Assembly (NCBI GenBank): GCA_003996215.1 | Contig: QJPP01000676.1 | Location: 372,001-436,000 of the forward strand | DNA length: 64,000 bases | Direction of reading: 5' to 3' | From: Jaltomata sinuosa | Lineage: Eukaryota > Streptophyta > Magnoliopsida > Solanales > Solanaceae | Shown: piece by piece, positions 23,927 to 35,767 of the stretch | Numbering within the stretch: the first letter of the stretch is position 1 | How the letters are laid out: every line of letters begins with the position of its first letter | Translations under genes and position numbers: made by a program | Notes under the pieces: generated by a model | Seen by the model: only the letters and a program-made list of their open reading frames with translations | Databases searched by the model: none | Told to the model about the DNA's origin: nothing

Positions 23927-26071
23927 CTATTGCACTACAGTAGTGTAATTATCAGTAGGCTCAAAGCTCACGGTCCTCTTATTAGTCACAAGATCCTTCA
24001 TAAACTTGGTGTAGCCAGGCATATGTTCCAGTGCTTCAATCAAAGGGATATTCCCAAAAAGTTGCTTTAATATTGAAATGAACTTGTGATACTTCTCTTC
24101 TTTAGCCTTCTTCTTTAATATCTTTTGGAAAGATGGAGGAGGTTGTGGAATAGGAAGTGGGATCTGAGGGACCTCCTTCTTTTTCCCTATTGTAGCAACA
24201 TACTCCTTCTCACCAATTTGAGGATGCTTCTCAGTCAAATTCTCATTAACAACTTGCTTTTCGGATTCAACCACCTTTTCAGTATCAATCATCTCAGACT
24301 CAGTCAGATCATCAACAACTATTGGAATAGGTGGGTCAATAATCATCTTACCTTTTCTAGTAGTCACAGCCATGCATTGCCCATCATTTTTTGGATTTTG
24401 GACTGTGTTACTTAGAAGTATGCCCTTCTGGCATTGATTCAGAGCTGTAGACATTTGGCCTAACTGTTGCTTAACCTGCTTAATAGTTATGTATGTGACT
24501 CAACTTTTGGTTTCATACCTGATATCTGCACGAATCTCCTTCAGGCTTTTGTCAGTAGTTTCCATCTTTTTTAGCACTTTTGACAACATGTCCTCCATCC
24601 TTGAAAAACTAGACTCCCTTTCATGGTTACCAGGTGGGACATACAAACCACTTCTATCATTCTTGTATTTGTCCCTCTTTTTCTAGTCACCATCTCTATC
24701 TCTACCTCTACTCCTATATTTGTAACTTGATTGATTATAGTTGTTGTCCCTGTTATAGTTCTGACCTTGATTACTTGACCTTGGCACCAAGTGTCTTGAT
24801 TAGACCCTTAGGTAATGGACTAGAAACCTTCCACCTGATCATTTAAATAGTTTGCCTCCTTATCATAAACAGATTCATCATGTCTTGATGCTTTACCTTA
24901 TGAACTAACTGCATTTACCTTTTCATCCTCATCCCATATGCAATGCTTTACAATGTGGCTGATGTTAGTTTTTCATCTGCGCTATTTCTTGGTCTTGCTC
25001 CTCCTCTTTCCTATGCTGCTCCGCAAACATACCTATAGCATAAGTTCTAACATAAACTTCAAATTCTCTCATGTGCCAATCCCTCTTCATCTTAGTGACC
25101 CTATCAAGAATCTCAGTTGCCTCAACATAAGTGTGATCCATGAATGCTCCTTCAGTGACAATGTCAGCTAATACCTTGGTGTTGGAATTTAAAGACCTAT
25201 AAAAGATCTCTAATAAAGAGTCATTAGGTATCCTGTGATTGGGTACTTGTTTCAGCTTCTTGTTGAATCTCATCCACATCTCGTATAACAACTTTGTATT
25301 CAGTTGCCTGAAGTTATAGATTTTATCCTTTAGCTGCAACATCCTGGATGGCGGAAAAAATCTTTCTAAGAATGCCCTCTTCAACTCCTTCTATGTAGTG
25401 ATGGATTATTAGGTAATTCTACCAACCAGCTTCGCATGTCAATGAGAATGGAAATAACTATAGACTGATAGCATCTTGAGTAACCCTAGGTAGTTTATAA
25501 GCCTTGCAAATCCCTTCAAAGTTCATCAAGTGCAAATTGGCATCATCAGTAGCTTTGCCCGCAAAGACTCCTTTCATATTGAGCAATTGTAACATGGTGC
25601 TTGTAATGTCAAACTTTGCCTCAACGGGCAATGGGGGAGGCACTATGGCACCAGTTGAACCTGCATCATCCAGTTCAACATCATCATGATCATCATCATG
25701 ATCATCATCATCATCATAGTGAGAGGCATAATGGGGTTTGGTAGTTGATGGCCTATATTCCCTCTTTGATTGGCCTAATCATTAAGTACATTCTGTCGGG
25801 CTACCTCGTCATGTCTAGCTTGCTCATTTAGTGAATTTTGATGAGCAGACTCCTCTTTTCAAGATTGCTAATTAGCTGCAGCTTCGCATTGCTCTTCAGC
25901 TAGCTAAGATACCTCTTCTTGTTGTGCTCTTTCATGTACCTCATCCAACATCCTAGTTGTGGCCTCTTATACAGATTCTTGATTTCCGTTCTTGACCATT
26001 TTCCTTAAAGTCCTTTAGAGTTCAAGATCGATGGAAATCAGGGGCTTGCCTTGACTTTGAGTGTTGGGCAT
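23927..26071 (-). pseudogene. E4 gag
   Basis: The start is the ATG at 26071-26069 (MPNTQSQGKPL), about 110 bp after the primer site; a stop follows within 20 codons. 25643-25458 holds STMLQLLNMKGVFAG; 25384-24965 holds RAFLERFFPPSRMLQLKDKI and LLYEMWMRFNKKLK, the capsid core. 24454-23927 holds CMAVTTRKGK, a Pro-rich linker, then LEHMPGYTKFMKDLVTNK, the conserved gag-protease junction of Athila. Packs genomic RNA into virus-like particles when intact. Confidence 0.82.
25676..25720. repeat. (ATC)n microsatellite inside E4 gag
   Basis: Imperfect ATC/GAT repeat interrupted by ATGATC steps. Confidence 0.9.
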
Positions 26072-26178
26072 ACATACTTGTATGACCTAAGAACAAAACA
26101 AAAACAATAGAAAAAATTAAATTAGAAAATAAGGACTAATCATCAAATAATCTTAACTAATCTAATCTTAAACCATAT

Positions 26179-26196
26179 TCCTCGGCAACGATGCCA
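26179..26196 (-). other. E4 primer binding site (tRNA-Asp)
   Basis: Element strand reads TGGCATCGTTGCCGAGGA, 15 of 18 matches to TGGCGCCGTTGCCGGGGA, five bases after the LTR end. It supports the Athila assignment. Confidence 0.8.
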
Positions 26197-26201
26197 AAGT
26201 T

Positions 26202-27875
26202 TGATACACCCAAATTCTACCTATGAAAAGAAGTATAAAGCGGTCGCTATTCAAATATAGAATTTAACCAAGGTTAGGATCGATATCATGAGGAATATGG
26301 TTAGGACCTAGGTCAACTGTGGTTATTCGTGCTCTTAGTCATTTTATTTCCAAAACGGGGGAAATTGTGTAGCAAATAATATTTGAAAATGATAAGTATC
26401 CAAGTCACAACAAGTATTAATTTTGTTGTTAATCAATGAGAGAGTTGACTGTGTTCCCCATGAGTTCATAATGCAGTCAGGCGTCTTACTATCAATCTCT
26501 TCTAGTGCTTAGCATGAAAGATTGGTAAGTTAAGTTCAACTAAATGGTTGGTCCCCTAGATAGATAAATATAACCACACAACTTGATCTGTCTACAAGTG
26601 TTTGATTTACTAACCCTTACCTTTGATCTAAAATTAGCTATTCTCGGATAAGGTAAAGCTATTAGATGAGGTTGATAGACTCAAATCTTTTTTGTTAATC
26701 CCTTTTCCCATTTGTAACCTCTTTGGTCCAGCAAGTAAGAATAGGGCGAGTTCTAACGTTTGCAACCATTAAAAAGCAATCATTACGAAGAGAAGAACAA
26801 TACATGCATGAACACCATTCAAGAATCTCTAAGTACTTTGCCTACTTTGTTAATTCTTCATGGTTCTCGTAATCCTAGATGTAGATTTAGCTACTCATGT
26901 TCATAAGAAAACAATAAAATTTAGATGATGAAATCATAATTATAAACATACAATATAAATAAAAGAAACCTGGAATCTTGAATTATCATTGTAGAACCAA
27001 TAACCAATAATCAATGGATGAATTAATCTCTCAAAATCAAGAACAAAGTAATACTCCATGTTTCAAAATAAAAGTCAGAATATAGTGTGTAACATGCAAA
27101 AGAAAACCTAGAAAAATTATTTAAAGACAATAAATCCTATCTTAAGTTTACTAGGAAAACCTAGCCGCGTCAGTGTCTACAGATGGGTCCATGACCCATT
27201 GTTTTGAATGATGTTTCATGGTCTTAAGGATTCAACCATCGTCTGGTAGAGTCAACCTTTGTGATACAAAATTCCACTAGTGGAACTACGGGTTATGGAA
27301 TCGGTCTATGGTTTGTCGATTGACCCATACTTCTAGACCACAAAATATATCTCCTCTGATCATGGGATTACGAGTGACAAGATGGGTTCGTAGAATGGAA
27401 CTACAACCCATCAACCCACTCATGGTTTTGGCTTCTATAATTACATGTTTGCAGGAGCTCATTCTATGTTTCACAGGATTGCACGTCATTTGGAATTATG
27501 ACCAGTAGAGTCCACTCGTGGTTTAATACTTTACTTTGCACCTCTACATAAACTCAGTCTATGATTCATAGTACTTTATCCATGGTTTGGTTTCACGACT
27601 CATAGACTAACTCATGTATTTAGCATTGAATTGTATACTTGCAGATCTTAGTTCACGACTAACAGTACAGTCCGCAGTTCTGAACCACAGCCCGTCTTTC
27701 CACTAGTAAGTCCAGACTTAGCCAATTTTTAGTACAAACTCTAGTTCTTTTCTTGTGGACCCTATTTTCCTGCACAACTACCAAAAACACATCATATCTA
27801 CTAAAAAATGCTAAAGAACGTACAACAATTCTATGTTTTAAGCATCAAAAGGTATTGTAAAACCACGATAAATCA
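26202..27875 (-). repeat. E4 5' LTR (Athila-type)
   Basis: Element strand starts TGATTTATCGTGGTTTTAC at 27875 and ends GAATTTGGGTGTATCA at 26202 (1674 bp). The first 50 bases are similar to the start of the E10 LTR (shared GATGCTTAAAAC / AATGCTTAAAAC). Near its end is the U5 word, decayed to ATATCGATCCTAACC. A TTTAAATAA stretch near 27118 lies downstream of the array and may be the TATA box. Confidence 0.8.
27175..27720 (-). repeat. E4 LTR palindromic-word array
   Basis: Best hairpin 27381-27412: GATGGGTT pairs with AACCCATC and, inside, GTAG pairs with CTAC. Others: ATGGGTCCATGACCCAT, TGGTTTGTCGATTGACCC. The words (CATGGTCT, TTCATAG, GACCCAT) are the same flavour as the internal E4 arrays at 16665 and 17640. 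Confidence 0.6.
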
Positions 27876-27922
27876 CTCTCTCTCGCATATAATGAGAACT
27901 CATGCGACTAATGAGAGAGATC

Positions 27923-28913
27923 TGATATGCCCAAATTGCATCTCTTTTATTAATTATAAAGCTATCATTGTCAAATATAGAAACTAACTGAGGTTAGGGT
28001 CGATCCCATGAGGAATATGGAAGAAATACGTCAGTAGTGAAGATTCAACCGGTCGTCTTTATTTCAAGGGGAGGTTTTTTATCAAAAGTAAGGATAGAAA
28101 TTGTTAGAAATTTAATATTAAGTTGTGTTCAGATAATTAAAGATAACTAGGACTGTGTTCCCCTTGATTTCATAACTTAGCAGGTATACAGAACTAGTGA
28201 TCTATTTTGGTGCTTAGCATGCAAGATCGGTAAGTTAAGTTCACCTAAATGGTTGATCCCCTAGATAGATGAATATCACCAAGAAACACGATCCGTCTAT
28301 GGGTGTTTGCTTTACTAATCCTTACCCTTGCTCCCAGATTAACTATTTCTTGATAAGATCAAGCTATTAAATGAGGGTTGATAGCCTTGAGTCTCCGTTG
28401 TTAATCCCTTATCCCATTCGTTACTTATTTGGTATAGAAAGTAAGAATAAGACGAGTTCTAACATTGGCCACTGTTAAAAAACAATTAATACGAAGGGAA
28501 GAACAATACATGCATAAACACCATTCAAGAATCACTAAGTACTTTGCCTACTTTATTAATTCGTCATGGTTTTCACAACTCTAGTTATGGTATTTACCTA
28601 CTCATGCTTGAAATAATCATAGAAGAATTCAAAAGATATACCTTAGGTGTATTAACCATGATAATTCCAAGAATACTAGCCAAAGTAGTAAAATAATTCA
28701 AAAACACAAATAAATTATAAAGGAGAAAAAAAGAATAAACTAAAATTCTTCGGCCTCCATGACGGCTCTTATCTGTTCCTAACTTATAAAATTAAATGTT
28801 AAAAAAGTATATATTAGTTTCCCTCTAAATATTATTCTTATAGACTATTTATAGATATAGAAAAAGCCTCAAATAAAATAATTGACTCCAAAATAAATTG
28901 AGAAATCAAAAGT
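27923..28913 (-). repeat. E5 3' LTR, part a (split by copia element E6)
   Basis: Plus strand starts TGATATGCCCAAATT and carries the U5 word AGGGTCGATCCCATGAGG near 27998; the same end recurs at 42022 as the other E5 LTR. A TATA box CTATAAATAG (minus, 28845-28854) lies shortly before the E6 insertion. With part b (34229-34631) the LTR totals about 1.39 kb. Confidence 0.75.
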
Positions 28914-29248
28914 TATTGTAAAACTAAACTAAAAGCATAACAATATGAAGTAAGACAAGAAATGAGAGAGACAAGAGAAGAGAATATTTCTTATTCTTCC
29001 AAGTATCAAGTATTCAAATGTATGAATTATTGTGCCTCTATTTATAGTGTTCATAGAGGCATCCTAAAGGTTGTCATAAACATGGCATTAACTATGGAGG
29101 TTATGGAAAAAAGGTTATGGGGGGAGGGAGTTACACTCATAATAGTGTGTGGAGTAGTGGGGGATTAACTATACACTAATGGAGTTATAGTGTGGACATT
29201 CACAATACAAGATGACAACATTGTGTGGTAACACAATTATTTACAACA
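28914..29248 (-). repeat. E6 3' LTR
   Basis: Element strand starts TGTTGTAAATAATTGTG and ends TTTTACAATA (expected CA now TA). TATA box CTATAAATAG on minus at 29038-29047. An ORF of 68 codons on the opposite strand is present in both LTRs but has no recognisable product. Confidence 0.9.
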
Positions 29249-29265
29249 CTCTCTCTTGGATGTCC
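29249..29265 (-). other. E6 polypurine tract
   Basis: Element strand reads GGACATCCAAGAGAGAG and abuts the LTR start TGTTGTAAAT. Confidence 0.7.
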
Positions 29266-31090
29266 ATTGTTAGATAATGTGTCTCGTTAAAACCTTAATA
29301 GGAAAAACCCAGTGGAAAAAAATCTCAGTGAAGGAAAAAGAGTACACATATCTTGTAATACGCATTATTTGCTGCCTCGTTAAAATCCTTGCCAGGAAAA
29401 CCCATTGGGACAAAACCTAGGCCAAGAAAAAAAGGGTACAGCAAGTATTTATTCCCCCTGACAAGGACATCACTTAATCTTGTAAATGATACATTTCAAT
29501 CCAGCTTCTCAAAGTGTTGGGATCGACAATGCCTCCATCAAATATCCACCAAAATTGAGCAAAATAGTCCATTGCTGAAATATACTTTGTTTTGTCCTCT
29601 TCTCTATATTCTTCTTTCAATTAAGTTATGCAAGAAGCATCATTTCATATAGTATTGCAACCTCAATCTCAAAGAAAATCACACATCTTCTCATGTGTAG
29701 AGTCACTTACTTTATAAGTTGCTAGTAGCCTTACTTGACTTGAATAAAATCAATCATTGACTGTCTTGTTGAATATATTAATATGACAATGACCTCACAT
29801 GCAAATAGAGAACTTCCGTATGATCAAACATTTTCTAGATCAAATAATCTCCTGCATTTTCATATCCAACAAACTTTTGATAATATTGGTTAGAAATAAT
29901 CATCTATACCAATTTTTAATTTCGCTCAAATATTTTCACAAAAAAGTGAAATTATGTCTTTCCTGCATATCAAAAATATGGGATCAAAAATTGATCTTGC
30001 TTTATTTCTAGTGATATCACAATCATTGGAGTACTCAATGAAATCACTTTAAAACTTTTTGAATCCTTCAAGGATTTCCATACAATCTTTACTATCTAAC
30101 TAGACATAACAATCATTCTTTATACGCATTCAAGTTTTTCATCTATTGCTAGATTGAAAGAAACCTCATTGCATCCACCAACAGGAGAATACATCTCCAA
30201 ACAATAATGCTAGGACTTTTGCGAAAAACCTTTATGCCTCAAGACACAAGACGTACTTTATATCTTACGATTTTACATTTCGCATAATAATTAAATTGTA
30301 CCCTACTGGCATTATACATTAGTCTAAAGACTAATTCCAGGCCATCACTTATCAAGTGAAATAAAATATACTTGAATTGCGTATTTTATCTGGCCAATAA
30401 TTTATTTGTCCATACTATTTGACATATTTAAATTCAAGATCCTCATTACCATTTATAATGATGAGCGCTACATTATATCAAAAATACCATCGACGGTCAT
30501 TTGATATCGATTCCATTACGACATAACATATCGAGACCGATCTCTTCTTTTTTATCATTTTCAGGTACCTGAACCTTTGCCAAGGTTTTATGAAGAGTTA
30601 TGTCATAGTACTCTTTTAAAGCACTTGCCTCATTACTATGACAATTTTTATCACTTGCTCCTCTCCTTCTTCAAGGAGTTTTACCTTTAGAATCGATTAG
30701 TCTATCACGTTTCAGGCATGCCATAGACTCTGTCCTTCAAGGACTTCTCATTGGAGCATTTACAACTGAATTATAGCATAGGGTCAGCAAATACGTCTGT
30801 CAATTAATTTGTAATATTTTGCAACTGAATTATCTCTTGAACTTCAAGTTCACATTTTTTACGAGGATCTAGATAATTCATCATTCATTTCAGTTGTTAA
30901 TCATATCTCCCCCTAATGTTAGGAAATCTAACATTCACCCCAATCTTATTTGAGGATCCATCTTTGTGCGTCGTGGATCAATTAAATATCGCACATTCAA
31001 ATTTTTAGATGGAATTATTTGGCTCCTGACCCTGAACCAACAATATAGAGGAACTTTATTGGCTTGATGCATACAAGTGTTGCTACACAC
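29266..31090 (-). pseudogene. E6 RT and RNase H region (decayed)
   Basis: No ORF survives. The stretch 29270-29420, with repeated CCTTG/CCAGGAAAACCCA words on the plus strand, is the 3' leader usual for this copia group; minus near 29440-29560 reads like the decayed C-terminal end of RNase H. From 29600 to 30950 I see only AT-rich, stop-filled sequence placed here by order. Confidence 0.4.
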
Positions 31091-31093
31091 ATC

Positions 31094-31300
31094 TCATACC
31101 AAATTTTCTTTCAGGAGATTTATTCTCATAACCAACGGTTTAGCTATAATTGGAGGCACACAATTTCTGCTAAACCAACCAACATTATCAACTTTTATAT
31201 TTTTGAACCATGCTCTTAATTTAACAATTTGAGCAAACAACATTGCAAATATTAAATTATAAGTTGATATTAAAGCGCATGTGACCAACCATAGATGCAT
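31094..31300 (-). pseudogene. E6 integrase fragment
   Basis: The 68-residue minus-strand ORF reads TYNLIFAMLFAQIVKLRAWF, then NIKVDNVGWFSRN, which is the copia integrase core around the second catalytic Asp (VDN.G.F). The segment after that (LVMRINLL) corresponds to the conserved RPLLMR.NLP stretch, so an internal piece is deleted. It assigns E6 to Ty1/copia. Confidence 0.7.
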
Positions 31301-32559
31301 CTCATTTCATAATAAATGGTCCACATAGCAGGTGAAGGGGCCCGTATTTACCTTGTTATATGTTCCAAAAATTTAGGGGTACAACCCCAATCTTAGCCGA
31401 TATAATATTTTATCATGAGAACAAGCAACATAAGAGAATTCTTGAAAATCTTTTATTTCTTCAATGTATAACCACATGAATTCTCACTTATTTTTGTATC
31501 ACATTTGAACCGGAATGGTCAACCGGTCATGCCAACTTATATCTTTCTTGTAAACTTTTAGTTTACTATCGCATGAGATTTCATCACCATGCCAATATTT
31601 GTATCAATAAATAGGAGGAAAACGATAGTCTTTCACATAAATATTTATAACCGTTTCGATTGTAGTAATATGAAGATATAAAATCTTTCCATAATTTATA
31701 GTCTCAAAACAATAATAATTTTTTTTTCTTGAAACTTAAAAAGTTTCTTTTGGAGACTTACTACAATCCCAATATCATGAACAATTTCATTCCATCGTGT
31801 TGTAACACATTAGCTTTTTTGAAACTATCAAATGCTTGAGTACTACCTCATATTTTAAAACACCACACCTATGATGAACATCTCCTTTAAGGAGAAAATT
31901 ATATGTATCCAATCAATGACAAATTTGTGTAGCCACACAATAACATTCATTTTTGGTCATGATCAATACCTTTATATGAAATAATCATTTCTTTCTTTTG
32001 CCCTTTGGTAGTTCATAATAAAATATGCCACAATATTTGTGTAAGACTTATTTCTTGATTTTACCTTTTTGTAATCCATGATATATAGGACATATCATAA
32101 TATATGTGACGTACTAAAAGTACTTGACCAATGGCCATTAATATCAAAATATTTTCTTTTCATTTCTCTCAAGCTTTCCGTAGAGGTGAGTTTTGATATT
32201 TGTCCAACCATATATAAGCAAGTCTTTGCACAATAATTTTTACCACATTCGATAAATTTACTTTCAAGAATGAGTTGGCATTTTCAATGCTTATCAAGAG
32301 TCACATTCTCTTCAAGAAATGGACTATAATCACATATATGCGCTTCATAAATTTGCATTATAAGCTTATTGTCATGCCTTGACATTTATCATATTTATAT
32401 GATCCACTTCAACATCACTTTAAAAGGCCAAGTGTACCATCACTTTATATTTTTTTATTTTGATGAAGGATTTATAAAATTTACCAAATTAGGTCCACAA
32501 AAATTGCATGTCAAATGACCTTTCATATCATTTTGATGGCAAAAAGTTCCTTCACATTT

Positions 32560-33300
32560 TGAAGGACTAAATGGAGAACGTAACTCATATTGTTCTTTCC
32601 TTTTATTATTATCACAATAATGACAAACGTTTTGTCCTTTGTCACGTTCATATTCATTTATACAATAATAATAATGATTTGGTCATCTTTCAGACTTATA
32701 ATATATTGCTACCACATTCAATTCATGGAATGGAGCATATTCAATGGGACGGACTTCACAATTTTTATCAAGCGCATATCAATTTGCTCAGTCATCATTA
32801 TATCTTAAGTATATTGCGTTGGACTTGAATCGAACGCCTTACCCATATGTTTGACCATATTTTGTGGGATTTGAACTCAACTACCACAATGATGACTATT
32901 TTTTTTTTCTTCACGCCCATATTCATACATTCAACCACTTGTCTTCTGTCAGACATATTAAGCACTGCTACCACATTCACAAAAGAGAATGGAGCAAATC
33001 AATTGGGCGGGTTCCATGACTTTTCATCAAAAGTATAGTATTTTGCCTTAGTCATCATATATACTCACTATGGTGCATTAGGACCTAAATCCAATGTCTT
33101 ATCCATATAAAGTCATGTTAGGGCATAAATCAATGGGACTTGAATCCAAAATCTTTTCATCATGGTGCACCGAGATTCAAATCCGATGTCTTGCCCTTTT
33201 GGTGCGATGAAACTTGAATCCACCGTCTTACCCTTAATCAATGACATAGTAATTCAAATGATTTACAGATTTTAGACCCTTAAGGTCAAGGCTACTGTCC
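32560..33300 (-). pseudogene. E6 gag region with internal duplication
   Basis: Two related blocks about 261 bp apart: each contains GCTACCACATTCA followed by GAATGGAGCA (near 32710 and 32970) and later a CTTGAATC/CTAAATCC word with CTTACCC/CTTATCC. The latter word recurs three more times up to 33235, giving a short-period repeat. Reading frames are broken. Assigned to gag by position and by CH-rich reading on the minus strand, with low certainty. Confidence 0.4.
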
Positions 33301-33866
33301 TGTAACATATCATTTTACCAATAACCAATGATATAATAGACAAAAGTATATTAGGACACACCCTCAAGCCTTTTATCATTTGCTAATAATCAAATTTAAG
33401 TATATTATTGCAACAAAAAAAATAGTTATGATAGAGGACCAATCACCAAATAAGATAAAAGCATACTAAAGGCAAATAAGGAATACACATTTACTATTTG
33501 TATATGTAAATATCACTTTGATCTTTTGGTATAACTAAATTGAAGCCTCAGCAATATATAATTAATGAAAAATGCTTACTGTGATTGTGAATAATCTTGG
33601 TAGCTAGAATAATTTTAATTTGAATACTACAAAGTGCTACTTAATAATAAATCACAAAATGACTATGCCATCAGAAATAATATTAACAAGTAAAAGACAG
33701 AGAAATAGTGAGAGATAAAGAAGAGCAAAAGCAATCAAAGAAGATTTTTCTTTAGAAAATTAGCCAATTACAGTATTATTTTTTTTCATGACAGATTAGT
33801 TATTTTATACCATAAGTTAGTGAGGTCTTACCAGCTGGCCGGAGTGAAAGTGATAAAAAGAAAAGA

Positions 33867-33893
33867 ACGCACACTAACATCGTGTTGATAATG
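33867..33893 (-). other. E6 primer binding region
   Basis: Directly after the 5' LTR the element strand reads CATTATCAACACGATGTTAG, resembling the TTATCAGCACGA-type start seen in this copia group rather than the TGGTATCAGAGC initiator-Met site. Confidence 0.4.
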
Positions 33894-34228
33894 TGTTGTA
33901 AAACTAAACTAAAAGCATAACAATATGAAGTAAGACAAGAAATGAGAGAGACAAGAAAAGAGAATATTTCTTATTCTTTCAAGTATCAAGTATTCAAGTG
34001 TATGAATCATTATGCCTCTATTTATAGTGTTCATAGAAGCATCCTAAAAGTTGTCATAAATATGACATTAATTATGGAGGTTATGGAAAAAAGGTTATGC
34101 AGGGAGGGAGTTACACTCATAATAGTGTGTGAAGTAGTGGGGAATTAACTATATACTAATAGAGTTATAGTGTGGACATTCACAATACAAGATGATAATA
34201 TTGTGTGGTAACACAATTATTTACAACA
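33894..34228 (-). repeat. E6 5' LTR
   Basis: Same 335 bp as the 3' LTR with about 19 differences counted by eye, 18 of them transitions, no indels. TATA box CTATAAATAG on minus at 34018-34027. Ends TTTTACAACA. Confidence 0.9.
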
Positions 34229-34631
34229 AAACCCAATTAAATTGGGTTTGTCGTTGGTGCGTGCTGCGGCTGCCGCCTTAAGTCACGTTTGTTTGCTGCG
34301 TTGTGTTTTGTTAATATCCTCATGTTGTGACACGTGTCCAAGTAAGCAGAAATTTCAATTTGGCTTGCTGCATAAGTATTGACATATATAAATAATAATA
34401 TATTATTAAATTCAATTCATTAAACTGTTTGCTTGATTTTCGTATATGATTTCTCGTTTTTAATTCGTTTTCTTCTCCAAATTTTCTTTAACTTTTTACT
34501 GCTTTAATCATACACATAAAAATACTCAATATCAGAATTATTCATAAAATCAATGCACAAAAATAATAATGAAAAAATTAAATGTGAGAAAAATAATGAT
34601 TAAATATATGTATTTTGGCCTCACATTAACA
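34229..34631 (-). repeat. E5 3' LTR, part b (U3 start)
   Basis: Element strand starts TGTTAATGTGAGGCC at 34631, directly after AAGCCTAAGCGTAGGG, a purine-rich tract with the GAGGACGAGCAA word that precedes Athila LTRs. It holds a perfect palindrome GACACGTGTC (34329-34338) with a G-box core, and an AACCCAATTAAATTGGGTT palindrome at 34230-34248. Confidence 0.65.
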
Positions 34632-35066
34632 CCCTACGCTTAGGCTTTTGCTCGTCCTCGAGCAAGCATTAGAGCTCATCTAAAAAATCAAACTAGGAAT
34701 ACCACCACATTGGTTGGTATAAACAATTAGGCCATGTAACAAATGACAACATCAAGTACACTTCCCATCATTATGCAAGATATACAAATAAACAACAAAC
34801 TTCTAACCTTCTAACTTCAAGGATGGACTCTAACTCATCAAATTAAGTTCGTTTACCTACTCTATCAAAGAAAGCTAATAAAATTACCTATCTATCATGA
34901 AACAAGTTTCCTCACAAGAAACAAATAGTCCATACACTCAATTTAAAAAATAAAATATAAATTAAGGACTTAGCATCAAATAATCACTCTCACACTCACA
35001 AAAAAATTCATATGTATACACAAAGAATCATAGGCTTTCTCATTACGTACATCTTCACTAATTAAG
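34632..35066 (-). other. E5 3' untranslated region
   Basis: AT-rich, stop-filled sequence between the E5 LTR and the LINE insertion. The polypurine tract is at 34632-34650 and GAGGACGAGCAA (minus) near 34655. I see no gene. Confidence 0.45.
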
Positions 35067-35767
35067 TATGCTTGATTAGGCTAAGTGGGGCTGTGTGGAG
35101 GATCTGCAGTGTCTGCTATGTGGAACTGAGCCTGAAACTGCCACTCATTTATTCTTCAGGTGTATATACTCTAAACAGGTTTGGCAAAATCTTCTAAACT
35201 GGCTAAATTTCAGCAGGCAACCAACAAGATGGGAGGACGAAGTAACGTGGGCTGTGACTCATTACAAGGGTAAGAAATCATTGGCTGTGCTTTATACAGG
35301 TGTCTTAGCTGCATGTGTCTACTCCATATGGCAGAATAGGAATTTCAGGATATTTTAAGCTAAAGCTAGAGAGGATACGGTATTATTGAGGCAGATTATA
35401 AAAGATGTACAGGTCAGGGAAGGCATGCATGTGTCTACTCCATATGGCAGAATAGGAATTTCAGGATATTTTAAGCTAAAGCTAGAGAGGATACGGTATT
35501 ATTGAGGCAGATTATAAAAGATGTACAGGTCAGGGAAGGCATGAACCCAAAGCTGTGGAATGTATTGCAGGGTTTAAATTTCTATCAGGGGTAATAGACA
35601 TACTTTGTGGTAGCATGATTGTTTCTGAGCTGTGGAGATGATAGATAGTTGAGTTAGCTTTACATTCTGCAAGTCTGGGGATTGTCCAGATTGTTATTTT
35701 TTTGCTTTGTAATTCTCAGTTGGTAATACATAAAATTTATTTATTTACCAAAATAAAATATGCTCGA
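35067..35767 (+). mobile_element. E7: 5'-truncated LINE (L1-type) with target duplication
   Basis: The body spans 35076-35758. The ORF at 35095-35358 reads CLLCGTEPETATHLFFRC then VWQNLLNWL, the zinc-binding domain found at the C-terminus of plant LINE reverse transcriptases (zf-RVT, PF13966). The 3' UTR ends TTTATTTACCAAAATAAAAT, the usual plant L1 tail. Flanks TATGCTTGA (35067-35075) and TATGCTCGA (35759-35767) match 8 of 9 and are the probable target duplication. Only about 0.68 kb is present, so it was truncated on insertion. Confidence 0.82.
35312..35543 (+). repeat. Perfect 116-bp tandem duplication inside the LINE
   Basis: 35312-35427 and 35428-35543 are identical at every base. The unit begins CATGTGTCTACTCC and ends GGGAAGGCATG, so CATG at the junction is a microhomology. 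116 is not a multiple of three. Confidence 0.95.

Larger units (their letters stand above)
28914..34228 (-). mobile_element. E6: Ty1/copia element, full length but decayed
   Basis: Two direct repeats of equal length (335 bp, 28914-29248 and 33894-34228) bound a 4.6-kb interior. A purine tract lies beside the left copy and an integrase fragment lies on the minus strand, so the element runs right to left. It sits inside the E5 LTR. The flanking 5-mers (AAAGT left, AAACC right) do not form a clean target duplication. Confidence 0.88.

Noticed and set aside
24965..25384. Host gene coding for a 139-residue soluble protein
   Set aside because: It is the capsid core of E4 gag by its FFPPSRMLQLKDKI motif and position after the primer site.
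20420..26071. Endogenous pararetrovirus (caulimovirus-like) origin for the RT region
   Set aside because: Integrase with D,D35E, Athila-type gag, LTR and tRNA-Asp primer site are present; no movement protein or initiator-Met primer site was seen.
27876..27922. Hairpin between the E4 and E5 LTRs (CTCTCTCTCGCAT and ATGCGAC...GAGAGAG)
   Set aside because: Arms pair only in part, it occurs once, and it is a short spacer of unknown origin.
28962..29168. 68-codon ORF, repeated at 33942-34148
   Set aside because: It is LTR sequence present twice because the LTRs are duplicates; it lies opposite the element's transcription and matches nothing known.
29249..29460. Possible microRNA or small gene in the repeated CCTTG/AAAACCCA stretch
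   Set aside because: The stretch is the usual non-coding 3' leader of this copia group next to the polypurine tract.
28909..34233. Target site duplication of the copia element
   Set aside because: Flanks AAAGT and AAACC share only three of five bases, so no duplication is claimed.
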